Source: Rhizobium rhizoryzae (GTDB lineage: Bacteria; Pseudomonadota; Alphaproteobacteria; Rhizobiales; Rhizobiaceae). Taken from it: DNA of 64,000 nt. This document shows positions 34,211 to 43,740 of the stretch, one piece after another. The stretch is taken from contig NZ_CP049251.1 in the NCBI RefSeq assembly GCF_011046895.1, forward strand, positions 62,001 through 126,000. The letters run 5' to 3'. Made by a program: the position numbers and the translations under genes. The notes under the pieces were generated by a model. The model had not been told where the DNA came from. It did not search any database and saw only the letters and a program-made list of their open reading frames with translations. Position 1 is the stretch's first letter. Each line of letters opens with the position of its first letter.

Positions 34211-34594
34211 TATTTCAGTTTCGTGAAGCGACTTTTGAACATGGCAACGACAGTTGGCGCACGGATCAAGCACGGGGCGGCCTCCACATAAGCCCTTTGA
34301 CCTTGCCGAGCACAAGTCGGATACTGAGGCGCAACTCTCTTGAATGGGAAGCGAAGAATTTGGCGTTTGCCTTACACAAGGTCACGACGAACACCGAAAA
34401 AACTGGTCTGTGCAAAGAGTGAACGGAGCAAATCTGCTCCGAAGCCTAGTTCCGATGGGATCCAGTCCTTATACTCGGTTCATCAACATTCTCGGATGGA
34501 GTGTAGCAAGCGGCCCAAATAATCGATGGCCGGCGTTGAGGTACTCCTTTTCGAAGCTGTAACACCTGTCATCGAACTTCAGTCAACTACTGTA
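34211..34594. other. Intergenic stretch without a recognised gene
   Basis: 384 bp between the kinase relic and the response regulator. A small hairpin CGGAGCA-AATC-TGCTCCG lies at 34424-34441 without a T tail. Short open frames here have no support. Confidence 0.4.
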
Positions 34595-34963
34595 TCAAGC
34601 AGCTCTGCCCTTAACTCTGGAGCTTATAAGCTTCTCGACCAACGCTGTCGGATGGTAGGGCTTCTGACACACCAAGGCTTGCGGGTATTCTTGTTGAAGT
34701 TTCGCAGGGTCCGCATGACCCGAGTGAAATACAAATGGAATGCCCGATTCCGTAAGAAGGTCCGCGACGGGGAAGACTTCGCCGTCTGTCAGGCGAACAT
34801 CGAGAATGGCGCAGTCAACAACGTTGGCTTCCAAGAACTCTAGCGCCTCCCGGGTGCTGGCGAATGGGCCTGATACCTCCCACCCTTCATCTTCGAGGGT
34901 CATCTGGATATCGAGGGCGACGAACATTTCGTCTTCAACCAGCAGAACAGTTTTATGCGTCAT
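34595..34963 (-). CDS. Single-domain response regulator
   Basis: A 122-residue stand-alone receiver domain: acidic pocket in LLVEDEMFVALDIQ, phospho-accepting Asp in CAILDVRLTDGE, and the conserved Thr/Ser and Lys in FVFHSGHAD and VCQKPYHPTALVEKL. No output domain follows, so it works by protein contact or phosphotransfer. Its start overlaps the end of the CheB-CheR-kinase gene by 11 bases, making it the probable partner. Small receivers of this kind act in alphaproteobacterial stress and motility signalling. Confidence 0.92.
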   Translation of the reverse strand: MTHKTVLLVEDEMFVALDIQMTLEDEGWEVSGPFASTREALEFLEANVVDCAILDVRLTDGEVFPVADLLTESGIPFVFHSGHADPAKLQQEYPQALVCQKPYHPTALVEKLISSRVKGRAA

Positions 34964-37900
34964 GTCTCACCGAGCTTGGCATTATCAACACGTGCGAGAG
35001 GACCTGTCCATCGACATGGGTCTCGATCCTCGCGCCCAACTGCCTCGCAGAGGTGGAAAGCAATATCGTCCCAAAACCCGCATTCCCAGGCGCGATAACG
35101 TCCAAATCGCCGATTTCGTTCCATGTTAAAATCATACCCTTTTCTGTCCGCTCCCAATCGACGGCCAATCTGCCAGCCTCTCTACCAAGCACGCCATGCT
35201 TCACTGCGTTTGTTGCCCACTCGTGAAGAATGAGCGTAAGAGGCGTAATGCAGTTGATAGACACCGGAAAAGGAGCATCCGAAACGCTGACTTTGGCCGC
35301 ACGGGCATGGGGAGCGATCATAACGTCAACAAGTTCGTGCATCTCGACCGGCTCTTCTCTATTTCGATTAGACGCAAGCGTATGGGCGTTGCCAAGTGCC
35401 AACACACGACCTTCGACATCAGCGACGAGCGCTTTCGTCGTTTCGTGCTTACGCGCTGCGATACGCAGGATACCGCCAATCATAGCGAACAGGTTCTTTA
35501 CGCGATGGTTCATCTCGCTGATCATCAGCTCGCGCGCTTCGGCGAGCTCATTCTCGGCAGTCACATCAACGCTGACACCTATGATGCGCGGTGGGTCGCT
35601 TTCTTCAAGATAACGGCCGAATGTTTTTATCCAGCTAAAGCGTCCATTCCCTTCAAGCCGCGTCGTAATCTCAAAGGCCTCATGCCCATCAGCCTCCGCG
35701 TTGATGAGGGCAGCGCGCATATGTTCGCTATCGTCGTAAGACAGCTTGCTCAGAAAGTCGTCCAGGGATGGGCGTTCGTGATCCGTCTGAAGCAATGCCA
35801 TCGCAGCACCGCCGAATACGAACTGGTGTTCGCTAGGCACGTACTCCCAGACGCCAATGCCTGAGGCTTCGATCGCCAGGTCATGGCGGTTCTGCTCGGC
35901 AGCCAACTGGCTTTCGATGCTGATGGCGTGGCTGATGTCGGTAAAGACGATTGTCGCACCACTAATTGTGCCATCAATCGTGCGGTAAGGTAGAATTTTG
36001 AGCGAGAACGTGCGGTCACTGTCACGATCCGACACCATTTCCTGATACTCGGCCCCGTGGTTCATGACATTCTCGACGCGGGTCGTCAGATCGAAGCTGA
36101 GAAGACGGTTTGTGACGTCCGATAGAGGTCGGCCACGGTCAGTTGGCTGCAGCGGGAAGATGGTCGTTGCAGCCTTCGTGTAGGATCGAAGCCGGCCTTC
36201 CCTATCAAGAACGATGACGGCCAGGCTGGTGGACTCGAAAAAGTTTCGCAGGTCCGTATTGGCAACGGTGACCTCATCAACCTTGGTCTTTAGCTCATCG
36301 TTGACCGTGGTCAGTTCCTCGTTCGTCGACTGAAGCTCCTCGTTCATCGACATCATTTCTTCGTTGGAGCTTTTTAGTTCCTCATTAGCCGTTTCGAGTT
36401 CCTCGATTGCAGATCGCAGACGATGTTTAGCCGTACGCAGCTCACGCTCAAGACTCTCGATGTGCCCATTATTGGGCTCTAGGTCGATCAAGTCGCCCGC
36501 TTCAAGTTGAGTGAACTGGGCTACTTCTTGGAAGACCACAAGAAACGCGCCCGCTTCGAGCGGATCGCAGATGATATCGGTTTTAAGCGTGCCGAAATCG
36601 GTGACGACCTCAATGCCGCGGGCGACCACCCGCTTCCTGACTGAGACCACCTGCCGAACCAGTGGCCCAAGTTGCTCCCGCACGCCCGGCCGAGCCAAAC
36701 TCGCGGCGCTGGACTCATTGATGCCAGTCACAGGAAAATCGAAAAATCGACCAAGCCGTCCGTATGCCGCAACGATCTGGCCATCGTTATCGAGGACGAC
36801 GCTGGCAGGCACGTATTTTTCCATAAGCCTTGCTGTCGCCAACTGCTCGACGCTTTCGCTAGAAGTTGGCGCAGAAGACGCTACCTGCGGACGCCGGATG
36901 TCTCGCCGCTCGCCGGGCAGCGGGATGGGGTAAGTCGGAGAACCTGGCACTCGTTCAAACAGTCGTGCTTTCTGGCTGATAACCGAAAACACGTTATCGA
37001 ACCTGCCGACACTCTCAGACGATCCCAAAAACAGGTAACCACCCGGCCGAATGGCATAATGCATTAAAGGCATGACCCGCTTCTGCAGCTTGTCATCGAA
37101 GTAGATCAGCAGGTTGCGGCACGAGATCAGATCGATCTTCGAAAATGGCGGGTCTTTGATGAGGCTGTGACCTGAGAACCGGATCATATCTCGGATCTGG
37201 CCAACAAAAGTGAACCGCTCCTTATGCGGAATGACATAGTGTTCTTGCAGATCGTGGGGTATGTCGGAGAGCGAGGCGATCGGATAAGATCCCTCCCGTG
37301 CAATCCTCAACATGCTTTCGTCGATATCGGTCGCAAAAATCTGCACATTGCATGGCAGGTTAAGCTTGCGGGCAGCCTCTGCAAACAGGATTGCGATCGT
37401 ATAGGCCTCTTCGCCACTTGAGCAGCCAGGGATCCAAACGCGGACGCCATCCTCCGATATCGCGCCGTCGCGTAATAGTGGGTCAATGGCCTTGTCGGCC
37501 AATACGTCAAACGATGGCTTGTCGCGGAAAAAGCGGGTGACATTGATCAGCAGATCACGAAACAGCGCTTCGCATTCGTTGTGATCGTTTTGGACACGCT
37601 CCAGATAGTCGGCGCCGCTATCGATACCAAGGACATGCATGCGGCGCTCGACCCGGCGAACAAAGGTCGTGCGTTTGTATCCGGCAAAATCGTGGCCAAC
37701 TACGCCCTGGAGCGCGGTGCAAAGGTCATCAACATGGTCGGCTACCTTGGAGGCTTCTTTGTTATCAGCCCCCTGGCTCTTGCGAAAAAAGAACCCTCCT
37801 ATGCAGCTCAAAATCTGGTCAGGCGGCTGGATGAAGTCCACCAAGCCAGTTCCGGTTGCAGCGACAGGCATGCCGTCGTACTTCGCCGTCGATGGCTCTT

Positions 37901-38366
37901 GCACGACACAGAGGCCGCCATTTTCTTTGATTGCTCGAAGGCCAGTCGACCCGTCAGCGCCCGTCCCTGATAAGATAACACAGGCAGAATTTGCGTTTTG
38001 GTCGTTGGCCAGCGAGATAAAAAAATCGTCTATCGGGCGCCTTAGCCCTCGAGGCTCCTCGAAATCCTTAAGCGCCAGTCTTCCCCGTTCAATGCTCAGA
38101 CCCTTGCCTGGAGGGATAACGAAAACAGTGTCGGCCTCGATCGCTTCGCCGCCTTCGCACTGCTGAACGGACAGCTGAGTATGTCTACCCAGCAACTCAG
38201 CGAGCATACTCTCGTGGTCGGGCGCAAGATGCTGCACCACAACGAAGGCAAGCCCGGTCGGCACCTCGGCTGCAGCAAACATCTCGCGAAGGGCTTCAAG
38301 GCCGCCAGCCGACGAGCCTATGCCGACAACAGGAACAGGCTGTTCGGGTTTACGAATGTCGGTCAA
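34953..38366 (-). CDS. CheB-CheR-PAS-HWE histidine kinase fusion
   Basis: An 1137-residue soluble sensor. Domains in order: CheB methylesterase at about 12-190 with Ser in GIGSSAGGLEALR, His in VVQHLAPDH and Asp in LSGTGADGSTGL; CheR methyltransferase at about 215-480 with the SAM motif VWIPGCSSGEEAYT; a long coiled coil at about 640-720 (ANEELKSSNEEMMSMNEELQ); two PAS domains; and an HWE-family kinase with SEMNHRVKNLFAMI and LHEWATNAVKHGVL. The start is a TTG with a GAGGGA site. It lies between a LOV protein upstream and a receiver downstream, so light could be one input. Confidence 0.92.
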   Translation of the reverse strand: MTDIRKPEQPVPVVGIGSSAGGLEALREMFAAAEVPTGLAFVVVQHLAPDHESMLAELLGRHTQLSVQQCEGGEAIEADTVFVIPPGKGLSIERGRLALKDFEEPRGLRRPIDDFFISLANDQNANSACVILSGTGADGSTGLRAIKENGGLCVVQEPSTAKYDGMPVAATGTGLVDFIQPPDQILSCIGGFFFRKSQGADNKEASKVADHVDDLCTALQGVVGHDFAGYKRTTFVRRVERRMHVLGIDSGADYLERVQNDHNECEALFRDLLINVTRFFRDKPSFDVLADKAIDPLLRDGAISEDGVRVWIPGCSSGEEAYTIAILFAEAARKLNLPCNVQIFATDIDESMLRIAREGSYPIASLSDIPHDLQEHYVIPHKERFTFVGQIRDMIRFSGHSLIKDPPFSKIDLISCRNLLIYFDDKLQKRVMPLMHYAIRPGGYLFLGSSESVGRFDNVFSVISQKARLFERVPGSPTYPIPLPGERRDIRRPQVASSAPTSSESVEQLATARLMEKYVPASVVLDNDGQIVAAYGRLGRFFDFPVTGINESSAASLARPGVREQLGPLVRQVVSVRKRVVARGIEVVTDFGTLKTDIICDPLEAGAFLVVFQEVAQFTQLEAGDLIDLEPNNGHIESLERELRTAKHRLRSAIEELETANEELKSSNEEMMSMNEELQSTNEELTTVNDELKTKVDEVTVANTDLRNFFESTSLAVIVLDREGRLRSYTKAATTIFPLQPTDRGRPLSDVTNRLLSFDLTTRVENVMNHGAEYQEMVSDRDSDRTFSLKILPYRTIDGTISGATIVFTDISHAISIESQLAAEQNRHDLAIEASGIGVWEYVPSEHQFVFGGAAMALLQTDHERPSLDDFLSKLSYDDSEHMRAALINAEADGHEAFEITTRLEGNGRFSWIKTFGRYLEESDPPRIIGVSVDVTAENELAEARELMISEMNHRVKNLFAMIGGILRIAARKHETTKALVADVEGRVLALGNAHTLASNRNREEPVEMHELVDVMIAPHARAAKVSVSDAPFPVSINCITPLTLILHEWATNAVKHGVLGREAGRLAVDWERTEKGMILTWNEIGDLDVIAPGNAGFGTILLSTSARQLGARIETHVDGQVLSHVLIMPSSVRHDA

Positions 38367-38429
38367 ATACTATCCCTCAGCCTCTGCAGCGAGGCGCATG
38401 TTTCAAGCCCCGTTTAGCGAGGCCCTTTA

Positions 38430-39170
38430 TCAATAGGGCGAATTGGTTTCCAATTCAGCCAATGCCAATTTGGCCTGCGCAATTGTGGTAGTCGAGTTCG
38501 CGATCGTGGCCAGGGTGCCCTCAACCATCACGTTGTGACCGTCAAGAAGCGGCTTCAGTCGCGCCAGTGTGTTGCCAAGAGCGTCATCGTAAGCACGCAA
38601 AAGATCCGGATGGGTCCGGCTCACATCAAACTGCGACGCAATGATGTAGCGCACCTGCCCAGTTGAGGCTTTTAACTTTGACATAAAAAGAAGATTGACG
38701 AACGGACGGCCGTCTCTACGGAAATTTACGATCGGCGCCCTCACATTCGCTTCGTCACCATGGATAAACGCATGTAGTTTGCGCCTGGCTTCATCGTTCG
38801 AAGCGCACTCGCCATCTGACCGTCGTTGGAGAAAACGACAGTTGCGACCAATCACATCGGTGCTGTCGTACCCGGTCAGCTTATAAAATTGCTCATTGGC
38901 TAAAACCAACGGGTTATCACGGTCTGTGCTTGCCAATGCTAGCGCAATGGAAGAATTGTCGAAGAGATTCTTTAGCGCCGGCTCGATATCGCTTTCTTGC
39001 ATCTTATTTCCGATGAGATGGTCTGCTAGCGCACCATATGTAGCTTTTAACCGCGATTGGAAGGCCGATACGTCATTTATATGACGAGGCGCTAATAAAG
39101 TCCGAATACCCTCAAAGTTTCTTGAGGGTCCTGAGTTTACTGAGCTGAGTTTAGTCTCATCCAGCGGCAC
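38430..39170 (-). CDS. LOV-domain blue-light sensor protein
   Basis: A 246-residue protein. A PAS/LOV domain at about residues 65-180 has the flavin-binding signature GRNCRFLQRRSDGE with the Cys that forms the photoadduct, and NFRRDGRPFVNLLFMSKL further on. The C-terminal 60 residues form a helical region without a kinase. The start is a GTG with a weak site. It lies 63 bp before the CheB-CheR-kinase gene on the same strand, so it may pass a light signal to that kinase. An N-terminal helix (residues 1-60) precedes the LOV core. Confidence 0.88.
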   Translation of the reverse strand: MPLDETKLSSVNSGPSRNFEGIRTLLAPRHINDVSAFQSRLKATYGALADHLIGNKMQESDIEPALKNLFDNSSIALALASTDRDNPLVLANEQFYKLTGYDSTDVIGRNCRFLQRRSDGECASNDEARRKLHAFIHGDEANVRAPIVNFRRDGRPFVNLLFMSKLKASTGQVRYIIASQFDVSRTHPDLLRAYDDALGNTLARLKPLLDGHNVMVEGTLATIANSTTTIAQAKLALAELETNSPY

Positions 39171-39205
39171 TAGAGCCCCGGCGGCCCCAAACTACATCAG
39201 AGAAT

Positions 39206-39239
39206 ATAAAAAATGGCCCGAGTCATGCCGGGCCATTAA
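39206..39239 (-). terminator. Rho-independent terminator of the MCP gene
   Basis: Read on the minus strand: AATGGCCCG, a loop, CGGGCCATT, then TTTTTTA. The 9-bp stem is perfect. It lies 23 bases after the stop of the chemoreceptor at 39262. Confidence 0.9.
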
Positions 39240-39261
39240 AACCGGCTGCTATACTTAATCT

Positions 39262-41199
39262 TCAGAACTCCTGCCAATCGTCGGCTTTGTGTGCCAGGTT
39301 GCCTTGCGTTTGAGGGAGTGCGCGGGCGACGCGCGGCCGTGCTGGGGCGGATGCCGGCGCAGGCTGGGCAATTGTCTGTGCGACCTGTCGCAAGGCAGAG
39401 GAATGCGAAACCGCAGAGGCCTCCAGTTGGAACATGGAAACCAGTTCCCTCAGTTTGCCTGCTTCCTGCGAAAGTGAAGCGGCTGCAGCTGTTGATTGCT
39501 CGACCATTGCTGCGTTCTGCTGCGTCGTTTGATCCATCTGGTTGACCGCAACATTAACCTCGGTCAGTCCTGTGGACTGTTCACGCGACGAGGTCGCAAT
39601 CGACTCCATAAAGCTGTTGATCCGGGTGATGTGATCACCGATCGTCTTGAGCGCTTCGCCAGTCTGACGCACAAGCTTTACGCCGCCTTCAACTTCACCG
39701 GTCGAATTCTGGATAAGGCCCTTGATCTCCTTGGCTGCCTGAGCTGAGCGTTGGGCAAGTTCACGAACTTCCTGCGCGACAACCGCGAAACCCTTTCCGG
39801 CCTCCCCGGCGCGTGCCGCCTCGACACCTGCGTTGAGTGCCAGCAGGTTCGTCTGGAATGCAATCTCGTCAATGACCCCGATGATGTTGGAGATCTGTTG
39901 TGAGCTGCTTTCAATACGCTGCATTGCTTCTTCGGCATGAGCCACGACATTTGCTGACTGCGTGGCACTGTGCGTTGCAGCCTGGGCCACCGATCTTGCT
40001 TCCTCAGTCATTTTGGAGGAGCTGGAAACGTTTGCCGTGATCTGATCGAGCGCCGCAGCTGTTTCCTCAAGGGCTGCTGCCTGCTGCTCAGTGCGTTTGG
40101 ACAGATCATTCGCACCGGAGGCTATTTCGCGTGTCCCGGAATCCATGTTGCCAACCGCAGTGATAACCGCGCTGACCGTCTGGCTGAGTTGTTCGACAGT
40201 CGCATTGAAATCCTGGCGCAGAGGCTCGTATTCCGGCGCAAATTGCGTCTGAATACGACACGCAAGGTCGCCACCGGCAAGCCGTTTCAGACCCGCGCCG
40301 AGGGCGGAGCTTGCGATACGAAGCTGTTCAGCCTCACGGGCAGTGCGCTGTTGTTCGGCCTCGCGCTGCTTTTCGGCCTCCGAGCGATTGGCCAACGCTT
40401 CCTGTTCGAGCCGCTTGTTGGACAGCGAACTCTGCCGGAAGACTTCAACCGCAGAAGCCATGGCTCCAACCTCATCCGAGCGGCCCTCGAACGGAATTTT
40501 GCTCTGGTCATCACCACCTGCCAGACGGCGCATGGCCTCGGTTATGGCATTGATGGGCCGCGCGATGCCTGCAACTGCGAAATACATGCCTGCGAAGCAG
40601 ATCAGCATAGCGACGATTGCCAACGACAGGACTGTCGTAAACGCGGAGCTCGCGTCTATCTCAGCAGTTTCAACCACGGATTTGGAGTTTGCGATGATCG
40701 CGTCTACAAGCTCGGCGATCTTCGCATTCACCTTGTCGGCACGCGGCTTCAGCTCAGCCTTGAAGTAAGCAGCTGCCTTGGGAATATCACCAGCCGCAAC
40801 GTGGTCGGTATACCGCCTGGCAACCGCATCATAGTCTGCAAGCAATGGCTTGATATCGTTGACGAGCGCGCGACCCTTCTCTGTGCGAACTTTGGACTCA
40901 TAGCGTGCCATTGCATCACGCAGTGCGGCCTCGAAACCTTTCAGTGTCTGCTGTTCAGCGTCAAATCCGGCTTTGTCACTCACCATAACATGGCGCGCAA
41001 GCGCGAGCCGGACGTTTGCAAACTCTCCCTTGATGTCGCGCGCCGTCAGAAGCCGTTCCATCCAGTATTCGCCGACCTCAGCTGTTTCGGCGCGCATCGA
41101 TGAGATGCTTGAAACGCTTGTGTAAGAAAGGGCTCCAACCGAGGTGACGATTGAGCTCAGCATGCCGATAAGCGCGTTGCGAAGGGAAGGTCGTTTCAT
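39262..41199 (-). CDS. Methyl-accepting chemotaxis protein with 4HB sensor
   Basis: A 645-residue chemoreceptor: an N-terminal membrane helix, a four-helix-bundle periplasmic sensor at about 35-185, a second membrane helix (TTVLSLAIVAMLICFAGMYF), a HAMP domain (IARPINAITEAMRRLAGGDD) and a signalling hairpin whose tip is NIIGVIDEIAFQTNLLALNA followed by GVEAARAGEAGKGFAVVAQE. The last five residues, DWQEF, match the x-W-x-x-F tether that recruits CheR and CheB. It has its own terminator. The ligand is unknown. Confidence 0.93.
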   Translation of the reverse strand: MKRPSLRNALIGMLSSIVTSVGALSYTSVSSISSMRAETAEVGEYWMERLLTARDIKGEFANVRLALARHVMVSDKAGFDAEQQTLKGFEAALRDAMARYESKVRTEKGRALVNDIKPLLADYDAVARRYTDHVAAGDIPKAAAYFKAELKPRADKVNAKIAELVDAIIANSKSVVETAEIDASSAFTTVLSLAIVAMLICFAGMYFAVAGIARPINAITEAMRRLAGGDDQSKIPFEGRSDEVGAMASAVEVFRQSSLSNKRLEQEALANRSEAEKQREAEQQRTAREAEQLRIASSALGAGLKRLAGGDLACRIQTQFAPEYEPLRQDFNATVEQLSQTVSAVITAVGNMDSGTREIASGANDLSKRTEQQAAALEETAAALDQITANVSSSSKMTEEARSVAQAATHSATQSANVVAHAEEAMQRIESSSQQISNIIGVIDEIAFQTNLLALNAGVEAARAGEAGKGFAVVAQEVRELAQRSAQAAKEIKGLIQNSTGEVEGGVKLVRQTGEALKTIGDHITRINSFMESIATSSREQSTGLTEVNVAVNQMDQTTQQNAAMVEQSTAAAASLSQEAGKLRELVSMFQLEASAVSHSSALRQVAQTIAQPAPASAPARPRVARALPQTQGNLAHKADDWQEF

Positions 41200-41432
41200 A
41201 ATCGATTCCAGCGTTAGATTTCCTCAACGCCAAATTTAGTATTATAAAGTTAAATAATCGTAAAATTCTAATATTACCCAAATAGTTTTTATGTTACGGA
41301 CATAAAAAAGGTGCAATTAGGACTACTTTTTCATACTAATGGAATTACTACTAATATAGATGGAAGATTTTAAATCATATTATGCAAAATAATTTTTGAT
41401 AAGTATTTTATTGCTAAGCAAATTTAGCACCT

Positions 41433-41627
41433 TCATTGCGGAACAGATTTCAACTCTTCTCGATGTATCATCCGCACCTCTTCGACCTGCTCACCGAGAA
41501 GCTCAATGAGCTTCCGCAAGGAGCGACAATAGGCCTGCAGGGCCTCGTGTGCCTCTGCCGTCTCTTCGCCCGTCTCAATGGTGGGCACAGAAAGATTGTA
41601 TGCGGTTGGGAAACGAACGACTGACAT
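41433..41627 (-). CDS. Small helical hypothetical protein after the PAS-MCP gene
   Basis: A 64-residue protein starting MSVVRFPTAYNLSVPTIETG and ending in a long acidic-basic helix (LRKLIELLGEQVEEVRMIHR). The ATG at 41627 has a GAGG site; the open frame begins further up at 41696. It starts 86 bp after the stop of the PAS-containing receptor and may be co-transcribed. I do not recognise a family; a helical partner of the receptor or a chemotaxis protein is conceivable. Confidence 0.55.
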   Translation of the reverse strand: MSVVRFPTAYNLSVPTIETGEETAEAHEALQAYCRSLRKLIELLGEQVEEVRMIHREELKSVPQ

Positions 41628-41712
41628 GGATGACCTCACCTCGAAGAAATCAGACCTGCGCAATGAACCATGGCGCTCGTGGGGGATGAGCGCCATGATT
41701 CAGATCAATCAA

Positions 41713-43497
41713 TCAGAACTCTTCCCAGCTCTCGGTCTTGAGGGCTGCATTGCCCTGAAAGGCTTGAGGCGGGCGCACCTTGGCCTGACGGGGTGAAGAG
41801 AAGATCGATTGAACATTTGGATTGGAGGTGAGCGAAGTAGAGCGACTTCCTGGGACATTGGTACCGATGTTGAACTGTCCTATCAGCTCGAACAGTTTCT
41901 CCGCTTCACGCGCGAGGCTGTGAGATGCGGCTGACGTCTCCTCGACCATGGCTGCATTTTTCTGCGTCCCCTGGTCCATCGTGTTGACGGCGATGTTGAT
42001 CTCCTTGAGGCCCGTCGACTGTTCGCGCGATGCCTCGACAATGGCGCCGACATTGCTGTCAACCTGGACGACTTGAACGACGATCTCCTGAAGCGCCTTG
42101 CCGGTGTCTCCAACCAGGGCAACACCGTTTTTGACGTGTTCATTGGAGGTGTTGATCAGCGCCTTGATTTCCTTTGCAGCCTTTGCAGATCGCTGGGCGA
42201 GTTCTCTGACTTCCTGGGCAACAACCGCAAAGCCCTTGCCCGCCTCACCCGCTCTTGCTGCTTCCACACCAGCATTCAGCGCCAGGAGGTTGGTCTGGAA
42301 CGCAATTTCGTCGATCACGCCAATGATGTTGCCAATCTCGCCTGCCGATTGCTCGATCTTGCCCATGGCTTCCACGGCCTGACCAACGACTTTGCCGGAA
42401 TATTCTGCGTTTTCCTTTGTGCGACGAACCAGATTACCGGCATCCTGCGCGCGATGGCTCGAGTCAGCAACGGTTGTGGTAATCTCCTCAAGAGCCGCCG
42501 CCGTTTCCTCTACCGACGCAGCTTGCTGTTCGGTGCGCTTGGCAAGATCGTTCGATGCAACCTGGATCTGCTGCGAGGCGGCTGCGATTGCGCCAGCATT
42601 CTCCAGGATGGTTTCGAGTGTTCTTCGAAGCTTGGCTGATGTCGCATTATAGTCCGTACGCAGGCGCTCTAATGCAGGCAGGAAAGGTTTCTGGATGTCC
42701 TGCGTCAAGTCGCCATGTGACAGCGCCTGGAGGGCTTCCGCGAGATTATTGACGTTGCTTACCCGTTCACTGACATCAGTGGCAAACTTGACGACTTTGA
42801 AGACCTTGCCGTTCATGTCGAAGATTGGATTGTAGGAAGCCTGAATGTAAACCTTCTTTCCGCCCTTTCCGATACGCATGAATTCATCCGCAACGAACTC
42901 ACCTCCCGCCAGCTTCTGCCAGAACTGCTGGTACTCGGCACTCTGTGTATAGCTTGGCTCGCAGAACATCGAATGGTGACGTCCCTTGATTTCTGCCATC
43001 TGGTAGCCGAGAGCATTCAGGAAGTTCTCGTTGGCATTCAGGATTTCGCCGTCCGGCTTGAACTCGATCACCGCTTGAGCTCGGGAGAGCGCGTTGATTT
43101 TGCCGCTATCTTCAGCAGCCTTTAGCTTTTCTGCCGTGATGTCTGTTGCGAATTTGACGATCTTGTATGGCTTGCCGCCTTTGAACACCGGATTGTACGA
43201 TGCCTCTATCCAGACCTCACGGCCACCCTTTGCAATTCGCTTGTATTGGCGGCGATCAAACTCGCCGCGTCCCAGCTTGGCCCAGAACTCACGGTAGTCC
43301 TGACTATTAACCTCGGCCGGATCCACGAACATCCGGTGATGTTGACCGACGATCTCCGCAAGACTGTAATCAAGCGTCTTCAAGAAATTCTCGTTTGCAG
43401 TCAGGATGGTACCGTCGAGCTTGAACTCGATGATAGCTTGAGACCTGCTGACGGCTTTCAGCACGGCCTTTGCATCCGCGCCACCTAGACTGAACAT
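41713..43497 (-). CDS. Cytoplasmic PAS-PAS methyl-accepting protein
   Basis: A 594-residue receptor without membrane helices. Two related PAS domains lie at about 8-130 and 132-255 (IIEFKLDGTILTANENFLKT and VIEFKPDGEILNANENFLNA), each ending in a VKFATDIT/VKFATDVS segment. A HAMP-like linker (LAEALQALSHGDLTQDIQKP) and a receptor signalling domain follow, with IIGVIDEIAFQTNLLALNAG at the tip. The last residues, SWEEF, fit the CheR tether x-W-x-x-F. Layout and lack of membrane helices resemble BdlA/Aer-2-type redox or energy sensors; a haem or flavin cofactor cannot be judged from sequence. Confidence 0.92.
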   Translation of the reverse strand: MFSLGGADAKAVLKAVSRSQAIIEFKLDGTILTANENFLKTLDYSLAEIVGQHHRMFVDPAEVNSQDYREFWAKLGRGEFDRRQYKRIAKGGREVWIEASYNPVFKGGKPYKIVKFATDITAEKLKAAEDSGKINALSRAQAVIEFKPDGEILNANENFLNALGYQMAEIKGRHHSMFCEPSYTQSAEYQQFWQKLAGGEFVADEFMRIGKGGKKVYIQASYNPIFDMNGKVFKVVKFATDVSERVSNVNNLAEALQALSHGDLTQDIQKPFLPALERLRTDYNATSAKLRRTLETILENAGAIAAASQQIQVASNDLAKRTEQQAASVEETAAALEEITTTVADSSHRAQDAGNLVRRTKENAEYSGKVVGQAVEAMGKIEQSAGEIGNIIGVIDEIAFQTNLLALNAGVEAARAGEAGKGFAVVAQEVRELAQRSAKAAKEIKALINTSNEHVKNGVALVGDTGKALQEIVVQVVQVDSNVGAIVEASREQSTGLKEINIAVNTMDQGTQKNAAMVEETSAASHSLAREAEKLFELIGQFNIGTNVPGSRSTSLTSNPNVQSIFSSPRQAKVRPPQAFQGNAALKTESWEEF

Positions 43498-43740
43498 TAC
43501 CCTTCTCCATAGCCAGAAATACTAGAAAGGAGCTCAGGTCCCCCGACCGAATGTGAGCAATTCCCTTTTAAGTGAGCCAATTCTCAGATGGAATATTTAA
43601 AAATGAATAAAAGCATCCCTGCATATATGCCGGTAATTGCCTCTTTTTGCGCTTTTTTGTGCGAAAAACGATCTTCAAATGATCCAGACCAAACAGTTCA
43701 ACGTAAGCCCCGCTCAATATTTCAAGTGTATCATAATAAA

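Noticed and set aside
34424..34441. CGGAGCA-AATC-TGCTCCG hairpin as a terminator
   Set aside because: It has no T tail and lies more than 200 bp from the nearest plus-strand stop.
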